Assembly (NCBI GenBank): GCA_023430625.1
Contig: JAEZAA010000267.1
Location: 1-11,838, forward strand
Length of the DNA stretch: 11,838 nt
Direction: 5' to 3'
From: Pseudomonadota bacterium
GTDB lineage: Bacteria; Pseudomonadota; Gammaproteobacteria; Pseudomonadales; Oleiphilaceae
Numbering within the stretch: position 1 is the stretch's first letter; the number at the start of each line of letters is the position of its first letter. A program made the translations under genes and the position numbers. Shown piece by piece: positions 5,442 to 11,838 of the stretch. The notes beneath the pieces are model-generated. The model was not told where the DNA came from. It saw nothing but the letters and a program-made list of their open reading frames with translations, and did not search any database.

Positions 5442-7283
5442 ATGAATGGTCCGACTTCTACCAGTGCATGGCAAAGGCGCCAGGGCCTTCCTGAGGCTCG
5501 ACGCTGGCTCCTGGACGGGTTCCCGGGACGCGTCCGTTTCGGGAAGATTTTGGGGCGGCTGCTACTGCTGGTCTGGAGTGGGCTCCTGCTGGCTGCGCCC
5601 TTGGTCCAGGCCCAGGAGGTAGTCGAGATCGACGTTCGGGGCGTCGACGATACTCTGGCTGACAACATCCGAGCCCACATTGGCGAACTCAGCGAGCGCG
5701 ATGCCCAGAACGCCAGCCGCGTCCGTGCCCTGGTGCGGGAGGCGGCCGACGAGGCGCTGCAGGCACTGGGTTACTTCGACGCCAAGTTTACGGTGAACCT
5801 GGACCGGACGGAGGATCCCCCCACCGTCATTCTGCAGGTGAAGCCGGGTGAGCCGGTGCGCTGGCGCGAGATCAAGGTCGAGCTGTTGGGCGAGGGCCGC
5901 AAGGACCCGCTGTTGCGGGACGTGGTGCGACGGCAAGCGCCGACCGCCGGCAAGGTGCTCGATCAGGGACTCTACGACGAGTTAAAGAGCCGGCTGCGGG
6001 TCAATTCCGTCAGCCATGGCTACTTTGACGCCAGCTTTACCGAACAGCGCCTCGCCATTGATCGGGACCGCAAAACGGCCGATGTACATCTCACCTTCGA
6101 CACCGGCCAACGCTACCGCCTGGGTGACGTCTCCTTCAGTGAAACCCAACTGAGTGACGAGCGCCTGCGACAACTGGTGCAGTTCGATCCCGGCGTGCCC
6201 TACAGTGAGGCGCGCATCAACCAGCTCAACAAGCGGCTGCTGGACAGCCGTTATTTTGCGTCCATCAGCGTGCGGCCAATGCGCACCGACAACCCCGAAG
6301 AGCCGATCCCGATCGAAGTCCAACTGCGGGACAACGAGCCGAACCGGGTCAGCGTGGGCCTGGGTTACGGCACCGACACCGGCGTGCGGTTGCGGCTGAA
6401 CTGGGACAAGCCCCTGATTACCGAGAATGGCCATTCGCTCACCTCGGCGCTGGTGCTGTCGGAGACCCGTAACGAGCTGCTGGCGGAATACCGGATTCCG
6501 GAAGACGACCCCATCGATGACTATTGGATGCTGCAGGCCGGCTACCTGGAGGAGCGCTTCGACGACAAGCGGATCTGGACCCAGACCCTGGGGCTGAGCC
6601 GGCAGACCTTGCTGTCCAGCGGCTGGTGGCGCAGTCCATTCCTGCGGATCCGCAACGAGCGCTCCCTGATCAGCGATATCGAGGGCGAGGATCGCCGGCT
6701 GGACAGCCAGCTGTATCTGGTGCCCGGCATTAGTTTCTCCAAAACCAGAACGGATGGCGGCATTCATCCGGAGCGCGGCTACCGGCTGCACTTCGAGACC
6801 GAGTTTTCCGATCCCAGTCTGGGCTCGGACACGCAATATGTGCGGGTGTCGACGGACGCCCGCTACTTACTGCCGCTGGCGGAGCGGCACCAGTTTCTGA
6901 GCCGGCTGCAGCTGGGCGCGCTGTTCTCCGACGACTTCAATCAGGTGCCGTTGAGTGTCCGGTTTTTCGCCGGCGGCGACCAGAGCATCCGTGGCTACGA
7001 CTACCAGAGTCTCAGCCCGCGCCGCGACGACGATGCGGAAGTGGGGGGACGTTATTTGGCGGTGGCCAGTGGCGAGTATCTCTACCGCTTTCTGCCCCAA
7101 TGGCAGGTGGCCCTGTTCGCCGACCATGGCGGCGCCTTCGATGACTGCTGCGAGCCACGCTTCACCGGCGTCGGTATTGGTCTGCGCTGGCTGTCGCCGG
7201 TGGGGAATGTGCGGGTTGATGTGGCCCGCGCCCTGGAAGATGGCGGCTTTCGGTTGCACCTGTTCGTCGGAGGCGTGTTGTGA
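5442..7283 (+). CDS. tamA: TamA, outer-membrane translocation and assembly module subunit
   Basis: TamA is an Omp85-family outer-membrane protein that works with TamB. From the ATG at 5442 it is 613 residues (E. coli TamA about 577). A signal peptide has hydrophobic core 'LLLLVWSGLLLAAPL' and cleavage after Val-Gln-Ala57, preceded by an unusually long 35-residue basic lead. Three POTRA domains follow (about 59-133, 136-220 and 222-298), then a 16-strand-type beta-barrel from about 300 to the end. The lid-loop motif I-R-G-Y is at 516-519 within 'FFAGGDQSIRGYDY'. The only cysteines are the vicinal pair Cys569-Cys570. The start is uncertain: there is no clear Shine-Dalgarno before 5442. The frame stays open upstream to a TTG at 5337 inside ybfF, which is unlikely, and a TTG at 5549 would give a shorter, more ordinary signal peptide. 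The stop overlaps the tamB start. Confidence 0.93.
   Translation: MNGPTSTSAWQRRQGLPEARRWLLDGFPGRVRFGKILGRLLLLVWSGLLLAAPLVQAQEVVEIDVRGVDDTLADNIRAHIGELSERDAQNASRVRALVREAADEALQALGYFDAKFTVNLDRTEDPPTVILQVKPGEPVRWREIKVELLGEGRKDPLLRDVVRRQAPTAGKVLDQGLYDELKSRLRVNSVSHGYFDASFTEQRLAIDRDRKTADVHLTFDTGQRYRLGDVSFSETQLSDERLRQLVQFDPGVPYSEARINQLNKRLLDSRYFASISVRPMRTDNPEEPIPIEVQLRDNEPNRVSVGLGYGTDTGVRLRLNWDKPLITENGHSLTSALVLSETRNELLAEYRIPEDDPIDDYWMLQAGYLEERFDDKRIWTQTLGLSRQTLLSSGWWRSPFLRIRNERSLISDIEGEDRRLDSQLYLVPGISFSKTRTDGGIHPERGYRLHFETEFSDPSLGSDTQYVRVSTDARYLLPLAERHQFLSRLQLGALFSDDFNQVPLSVRFFAGGDQSIRGYDYQSLSPRRDDDAEVGGRYLAVASGEYLYRFLPQWQVALFADHGGAFDDCCEPRFTGVGIGLRWLSPVGNVRVDVARALEDGGFRLHLFVGGVL
7269..7273 (+). promoter_or_regulatory. 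Strong ribosome binding site fixing the tamB GTG start
   Basis: GGAGG inside the last codons of tamA stands six bases before the GTG at 7280. The GTG overlaps the tamA stop as GTGA, a classic termination-reinitiation arrangement that keeps TamA and TamB output linked. Confidence 0.8.
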
Positions 7284-10200
7284 GCGACGCCCCACCTGCT
7301 GTTGTCGTGCGTCGTCGTCATCCTGTGTTGCGGGTGCTGGGCTGGCTGCTGGCTGCGCTCGTTGTAATGCTCCTGCTGGTGCTGCTGGCCGTCGCGCTGC
7401 TGCTGTTTCACGAGCCAACCAACCGGGCGCTGCTGGGTCAGATCAATCGCTGGGTGCCGCAACTTGAACTGGTGGGCGTGCAGGGGACCCTCGGCGACGG
7501 GCTGCAGATCGAGGCCTTGCGCTGGCGCAGCGATAGCCTGCGCCTGGAGCTGACCAATCTGGAAAGCCGATGGCAGTTGCAGTGCCTGCGGCGTGGCGCC
7601 TTTTGTATCGATTTTCTGCGGGCCAGGCAGGTCACGATTTGGACAGCACCTGCGGATCCGGAGGCCGAGCCGGAGCCGGACGAACCCTTCGCCGGGCTGC
7701 AACTGCCGGAAATCCAGCTGCCCTGGCAGGTCGAACTCGCGGAGCTGCGGGTTGAGCGCATCAGCTGGCAGCGCGGTGACGAGTCGCCGCTGGAGCTGGG
7801 CCAGGCCATGCTGAGTGGTGTGGTGGCCGGCCATGACCTGGCGCTGCACCAGGTCCGCTGGATCTTCGACAATCCCTTGTTCGGGCAGGGTGACCTGGAA
7901 TTGGCGGGACACCTCGCCACCCGCGACGATTACCCGGTGCGGGCCGAGCTGCAAGGGCGCTATCGCCCAGCCGATATCGAGCAGCCGTTCGAACAATGGC
8001 AGTTGCGTCTGGATGGCGATTTGAGCGAGTTGGCGCTGGATCTGATCGCGGCGGGCCAGGGCACAGCCCGGCTGCAGGGGCAGATCGACCTGACGCAGGC
8101 CAGTCTCCCCCTGCGCCTGACGCTGACCACCGAGGCGCCCGTGCACTGGCAGGACATCCGCATCGAGTCCGCCGAGCTGGCCCTCGAGGGCGATCTGGAG
8201 GGGTACCAGATTAAGGCCGACACCAGTCTGCAACTGCCCGATCAGCCCTTGCTGGCGCTCAGTCTGGTGGGGCGGGGCGATCTGGAACAGCTGGAGGTGG
8301 CACCGCTGCAGGCAGGGGTTGGCGACGGCCAAGTGGCGTTGCAGGGCCAGTTGAGCTGGCACGAGGGCATACGCTGGAAGGGTGCGGTCAATCTCAGCCG
8401 CTTCGATCCGGCGCCCTGGGTGCCGGAACTGCCGGGGCGACTGGATGGCCAGGCCGACACCGCGTTCGAACTGGCAGACGGCCAGTGGTCGCTCGATCTG
8501 GCGAATCTGCGCCTGACCGGCTCGCTGCGCGACCAAGCGGTCCGGTTGCAGGGTGGATTCGCCCATACGCCGGCGGGCCAGTGGCTGGTGCGGGATGTGG
8601 CGTTGCGCTGGGGAGCAAATCAGGTGTGGGCGCGGGGACAGGTCGGCGACAGCTGGAGCCTGTCGGGTCGCCTGCAGATGCCGGAACTGGCGGCGCTCTG
8701 GCCAGACCTGGCGGGCGCGCTGGATGGCACCTGGCAGGTGCGGGGGCCGCGCGACGATCCACGGGCTCAGCTGCAGGCGACCAGTCCGCTGCTGGCGTTT
8801 GGCGAACATCGCCTGGAAACGCTGAATCTGCGCGCGGACCTGGCGCCGCTGAGCCTGAACCCGGTGGAGCTGGATTTGTCTGCGGCCACCGGGCTGGTGG
8901 GTGGCGAGCAGCTGCGCAACCTCCAGCTGCGGACCCGGGGTACGGCCGCCGCGCATCAGCTACAGCTGGATGGCGTCTATCAGGATTACCAGCTTGGCGT
9001 TGGCGCCGAAGGTGCCTTCGATCGTGAAACAACCAACTGGCGAGGAGTCATACGGGATCTGCAATGGGCTTCCATTGAGGGCGACGCAATCGCCGCCTGG
9101 AGCATGCGGCAACCAGAGCCGGCCACTTTGACCTGGCAGGGTGACCGCCAGCATCTGACCTTGGCACCGCTGTGTATGCAGGACGATGTGGCGCGGCTCT
9201 GCGCCGGGGTGGAGTATCAAGGCGAGGCGCAGCGTTTGGCTGTGACGACCGACATTGAGCGCTTTCCGTTGGTGCGGATCCGACGCCTGCTGGAAGAGTT
9301 CGCGGATGTGGCGGGCCAGGTTTCGAGCCAGGGCGAGCTGCTGATGGAGCAGGGCGAGGTGCGGCAGGCCAAACTCACGGGCGGGCTGCAGGATCTGGCG
9401 GTCGGCCGGATCGGCGAGCGGGACTTGGCGGCGCCTTTTACCATGCCCGAGATGAGCTGGCAGCTCGATCATCGCAACAATCAGGTCTCCGGCACCCTGC
9501 AGTATCGGCGTGGCGAGGAATCCGGTCAGGTCAGCGGACAGGCGCGCGATCTGGGACCTGATCCAACACTGGACGTGAAGCTGGCGCTGGAGGCGCTGAA
9601 TCTGGCTGAGCTGGCGGAACTGGCCGGATTGTCACTGGATCTGCGCGGGACCCTGGGCGCCGATCTGCATCTGACAGGCCCGCTGCGGGAGCCTCAGGTC
9701 AACGGCGCGCTGCAGGCGCGCGATGTGCGCCTGGGCAGCGTGGATGAGGAGCAGCCTTGGGTCCAGAATCTGGATCTCACGGCGGACTTTCAGGGACAGG
9801 CCGCCGATCTGTCGTTGCAGCTGACCGCACCCGAATATCTGAGCTGGGCGCCGGTCGCGCCGGCCCGTGTGAGCTGGCAAGGCACCGAACAGGTAGAGAT
9901 CGTGCCCAGTTGCTGGGTGGCGCAGGACAATCGGGTCTGTCTGGCGGGTGAATGGCAGGCCAGCCAGGGGTTGCAGGCGCGAGTCAATCTCGACGGTCAG
10001 ACGGCGAGTCTGCTGGCGCCGCTGCTGCCGGAGGGGTTGGCACTGGAGAGTGCTGTGAAGGTCGAGGCCGATCTCAACCAGGCCAGCGGCCAGCCGCCCG
10101 CCTTGACTCTGGGCGCGCAGCTTCAGGCCGGTCGTGTCCTGTTGAGCCAGGACCAGGAGCCGCCACTGGAGTTGGGGTTTGAGACTCTGGCATTGGACGC

Positions 10201-11557
10201 GCACATGGCCGACCGCATAACCCAGGGCCAGCTTCGTCTGGTGTCCGAGCAATTGGGCCAGGGCGAGGCGGATTTCGAGTTGATGACTGAGCCCGAGGCG
10301 CCGCTGCGGGCCAGCTGGAATCTACAGGGGCTGGAATTGGCGCTGGCACGGCCGTTTTTGCCACAACTGAGTGAGCTGGGCGGGCGCCTGGGGCTTAAGG
10401 GCGAAGTCACGGGTACGCTAGCCGAACCCCAGGTCAGCGGCCTCCTGCGGGTGCAGGACGGGCACTTTGCCAGCCCCACGATTCCTGTCGGCATGGATGA
10501 TCTGGATGTGGAAGTCCAACTGCAGGAGAACCGGGCCAGCCTGACCGGTACCTTTGCCAGTGGCAAGGGGCGCGGTGAATTGAGCGGCGAGGGCCTGATT
10601 GCACCGCAATGGTCGGCCAGTGTGCGTCTGCAAGGTACCGACATCCCGGTCACCCGAGCGCCCGAGATTGACTTGGTGGTGCAACCGGATCTGACCCTGA
10701 AGGCCGAGCCTGGACTGATTTTCCTGGGTGGCCGTCTGGAAGTCAGTCGCGGCCTGCTGGAGTTCAAGCCGCTGCCCGGCAGTGCCGTGAAGGTATCGCC
10801 AGATGTGGTGTTTATCGATGAACGCGAAACCCTGAACATGAATGAGACCTCCTGGGACTTTCGCAGCAATCTCAAGCTGGTGGTGTCGGAGCGGGTCCAG
10901 CTCAAGGGATTTGGTGCGGAAATCCGCATGAAGGGCGGCGTCGATCTGATCCAGGATGATCGGGATGTGCTGATCGGGCGCGGCACCTTGACCATTACCG
11001 AAGGCCGTTACGAGCGTTTCGGCCAGCGGCTCAAGATCCGCTCCGGCCAGATCCTGTTCAATGGCCCGCTGGAGCGTCCGTTCGTCAACATCGAAGCTGT
11101 ACGCGAAGCCGGCGACGTGGTGGCCGGTATCCGCCTGACGGGCTCCATCACCGAGCCCTCCATCACCCTCTTCTCCGAACCCTCGTTGCCCGAGGACACC
11201 ATCATGCATTACCTGCTGACCGGTAACGCGCCGGGTGCCGGGGTGGGAGACGAAAGTGCGCTGGCCAACCGCGCCCTGCTGGGCCTCGGCTTGTATGGCG
11301 GAACGCCGCTGGCGGAAGAATTCGCTGAAAAGTTTGGGGTTGAGGAGTTCGATATCTCGACCAGCGGCCAGGGTGATCAAACCTCAGTCAACGTCAGCGG
11401 CTACTTGTCGCCGCGCCTGTTCGTGCAATACGGCATCAGCGTGTTCTCGCCAGAGAACACCCTGACCCTGCGCTATCAACTGCGCCCCAAGCTGTTTTTG
11501 GAAGCGATCAGCGGTGTCGAAAACATTCTCGATCTTCTCTATACCTTTGAGTTCTGA
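7280..11557 (+). CDS. tamB: TamB, inner-membrane-anchored translocation and assembly module subunit
   Basis: TamB spans the periplasm as a long beta-helical/taco-shaped hydrophobic groove and reaches TamA in the outer membrane. It belongs to the AsmA-like bridge proteins implicated in moving phospholipids to the outer membrane. The 1425-residue product (E. coli TamB about 1259) begins with a basic stretch 'VVVRRRHPVLRVLG' and one membrane anchor (about 18-42). There follow hundreds of residues of amphipathic beta-strand repeats rich in Leu, Gln, Gly and Asp. The C-terminal TamB/DUF490 domain (about 1090-1425) includes 'SGLLRVQDGHFASP', 'GRGTLTITEGRYERFG' and 'GQILFNGPLERPFVNIEA', and the chain ends 'LLYTFEF' with a terminal aromatic residue. 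All six cysteines form close pairs: 102/109, 632/641 and 878/887. The start is the GTG at 7280, backed by GGAGG at 7269. The gene shares four bases with tamA and should be co-translated. Confidence 0.95.
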   Translation: MSDAPPAVVVRRRHPVLRVLGWLLAALVVMLLLVLLAVALLLFHEPTNRALLGQINRWVPQLELVGVQGTLGDGLQIEALRWRSDSLRLELTNLESRWQLQCLRRGAFCIDFLRARQVTIWTAPADPEAEPEPDEPFAGLQLPEIQLPWQVELAELRVERISWQRGDESPLELGQAMLSGVVAGHDLALHQVRWIFDNPLFGQGDLELAGHLATRDDYPVRAELQGRYRPADIEQPFEQWQLRLDGDLSELALDLIAAGQGTARLQGQIDLTQASLPLRLTLTTEAPVHWQDIRIESAELALEGDLEGYQIKADTSLQLPDQPLLALSLVGRGDLEQLEVAPLQAGVGDGQVALQGQLSWHEGIRWKGAVNLSRFDPAPWVPELPGRLDGQADTAFELADGQWSLDLANLRLTGSLRDQAVRLQGGFAHTPAGQWLVRDVALRWGANQVWARGQVGDSWSLSGRLQMPELAALWPDLAGALDGTWQVRGPRDDPRAQLQATSPLLAFGEHRLETLNLRADLAPLSLNPVELDLSAATGLVGGEQLRNLQLRTRGTAAAHQLQLDGVYQDYQLGVGAEGAFDRETTNWRGVIRDLQWASIEGDAIAAWSMRQPEPATLTWQGDRQHLTLAPLCMQDDVARLCAGVEYQGEAQRLAVTTDIERFPLVRIRRLLEEFADVAGQVSSQGELLMEQGEVRQAKLTGGLQDLAVGRIGERDLAAPFTMPEMSWQLDHRNNQVSGTLQYRRGEESGQVSGQARDLGPDPTLDVKLALEALNLAELAELAGLSLDLRGTLGADLHLTGPLREPQVNGALQARDVRLGSVDEEQPWVQNLDLTADFQGQAADLSLQLTAPEYLSWAPVAPARVSWQGTEQVEIVPSCWVAQDNRVCLAGEWQASQGLQARVNLDGQTASLLAPLLPEGLALESAVKVEADLNQASGQPPALTLGAQLQAGRVLLSQDQEPPLELGFETLALDAHMADRITQGQLRLVSEQLGQGEADFELMTEPEAPLRASWNLQGLELALARPFLPQLSELGGRLGLKGEVTGTLAEPQVSGLLRVQDGHFASPTIPVGMDDLDVEVQLQENRASLTGTFASGKGRGELSGEGLIAPQWSASVRLQGTDIPVTRAPEIDLVVQPDLTLKAEPGLIFLGGRLEVSRGLLEFKPLPGSAVKVSPDVVFIDERETLNMNETSWDFRSNLKLVVSERVQLKGFGAEIRMKGGVDLIQDDRDVLIGRGTLTITEGRYERFGQRLKIRSGQILFNGPLERPFVNIEAVREAGDVVAGIRLTGSITEPSITLFSEPSLPEDTIMHYLLTGNAPGAGVGDESALANRALLGLGLYGGTPLAEEFAEKFGVEEFDISTSGQGDQTSVNVSGYLSPRLFVQYGISVFSPENTLTLRYQLRPKLFLEAISGVENILDLLYTFEF

Positions 11558-11585
11558 AGGTCTCGTTCGTCACTTGACCGCCAGG

Positions 11586-11636
11586 GGGCGCCTCACAGAT
11601 GATGCAGCGCTGAGCATGAGTGCGCACTACGCGCCC
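11586..11636 (+). other. Structured intergenic region/leader before the TerC-family gene
   Basis: The 120-base spacer 11558-11677 contains an outer dyad GGGCGC (11586-11591) and GCGCCC (11631-11636). Inside it lie two short perfect palindromes, CAGCGCTG (11605-11612) and AGTGCGCACT (11619-11628), whose centres are 15 bp apart. These could be protein-binding half-sites or a folded leader. A weak promoter-like pair upstream is TTGACC (11574-11579), 18 bases, GATGAT (11598-11603). No T-run terminator for tamB is visible in the spacer. Confidence 0.3.
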
Positions 11637-11677
11637 GACACTGCCACCTTGATCGACCTTGGTAGAAGGATACATAG

Positions 11678-11838
11678 ATGGAATGGCTAAGTGATCCACA
11701 AGCCTGGATTGCGCTGGCAACACTGACGGCCCTGGAAATCGTGCTGGGCATCGACAACATCATTTTCATTTCCATCCTGGTGGGCCGCCTGCCTGAAGCC
11801 CAGCGCCAACGGGCGCGGGTCATCGGGCTTGGGCTGGC
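11678..11838 (+). CDS. TerC-family integral membrane protein, 5' part (YgdQ-like)
   Basis: The reading frame runs off the window edge after 53 codons. It begins 'MEWLSDPQAWIALATLTALE' and continues with 'EIVLGIDNIIFISI' (20-33), the signature first membrane helix of the TerC family with conserved Glu20, Asp26 and Asn27. TerC proteins are multi-pass inner-membrane proteins; several (Alx, and MeeF/MeeY in Bacillus) are tied to manganese export and metalation of exported proteins, and YgdQ of E. coli has a very similar N-terminus with 'LPTAQR' where this one has 'LPEAQR'. AAGGA ends seven bases before the ATG, a strong ribosome site. The gene follows tamB by 120 bases and may have its own promoter or be read through from tamB. 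The full length and any C-terminal CBS or CorC domains cannot be seen. Confidence 0.87.
   Translation, partial: MEWLSDPQAWIALATLTALEIVLGIDNIIFISILVGRLPEAQRQRARVIGLGL

Noticed and set aside
5982..6836. Minus-strand open frame of 284 codons opposite tamA
   Set aside because: Composition and lack of motifs mark it as a shadow of the tamA reading frame.
7082..8956. Minus-strand open frame of 624 codons opposite the tamA end and tamB start
   Set aside because: Its product is a Gln/Arg/His/Pro-rich string with no domain, as expected opposite a GC-rich gene, and it overlaps two certain genes.
10418..11380. Minus-strand open frame of 320 codons opposite the conserved tamB C-terminal domain
   Set aside because: No recognisable motifs, no ribosome site or promoter, and the plus strand encodes the conserved TamB domain here.
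11558..11677. yybP-ykoY manganese riboswitch before the TerC-family gene
   Set aside because: The expected conserved loop sequences of that class are not visible, and the spacer is short for it.
1..11838. CRISPR array, tRNA or rRNA gene, insertion sequence or prophage genes
   Set aside because: No regularly spaced repeats, cloverleaf-like segments, transposase or phage motifs were seen; nearly all the sequence is accounted for by the genes listed.

Overview
The window is GC-rich DNA, densely coding on both strands, and reads as the chromosome of a free-living Gram-negative bacterium, most likely a gammaproteobacterium. The main pointers are a TamA/TamB outer-membrane pair, a YbfF-type hydrolase, a YjdF-type (DUF2238) membrane protein and a YgdQ-like TerC protein. 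I cannot place the genus. I saw no tRNA, rRNA, CRISPR array, insertion sequence or prophage gene.

Left part, minus strand (1-2931): a short REP-like hairpin lies beyond the 3' end of a stand-alone molybdopterin/4Fe-4S oxidoreductase (39-2339). This gene has a good sigma70-type promoter (2408-2436) whose -35 element sits inside a perfect 17-bp inverted repeat. Upstream and in the same direction is a small PilZ-domain protein (2470-2907), probably a c-di-GMP effector, with its own promoter in the AT-rich divergent spacer 2908-3118.

Right part, plus strand (3119-11838): five co-directional genes follow. They are a YjdF/DUF2238 membrane protein (3119-3769), a DUF1722/YbgA-like protein (3866-4624), a YbfF-like alpha/beta hydrolase (4627-5424), tamA (5442-7283) and tamB (7280-11557). 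The last four are spaced 2 nt, 17 nt and -4 nt apart and look like one transcription unit. TamA (outer-membrane POTRA/beta-barrel) and TamB (inner-membrane-anchored, very long periplasmic protein) together form the translocation and assembly module, now linked to phospholipid delivery to the outer membrane. A 120-nt spacer with notable dyad symmetry precedes the 5' end of a TerC-family membrane protein (11678 onward), cut by the window edge.

Most of this is well-known housekeeping and envelope biology. The points worth a second look are the oxidoreductase's missing canonical Mo-ligand residue, the palindrome on its promoter, the uncharacterised gene that is translationally close-coupled to ybfF-tamA-tamB, the strictly paired cysteines in TamB and TamA, and the structured leader in front of the TerC-family gene.
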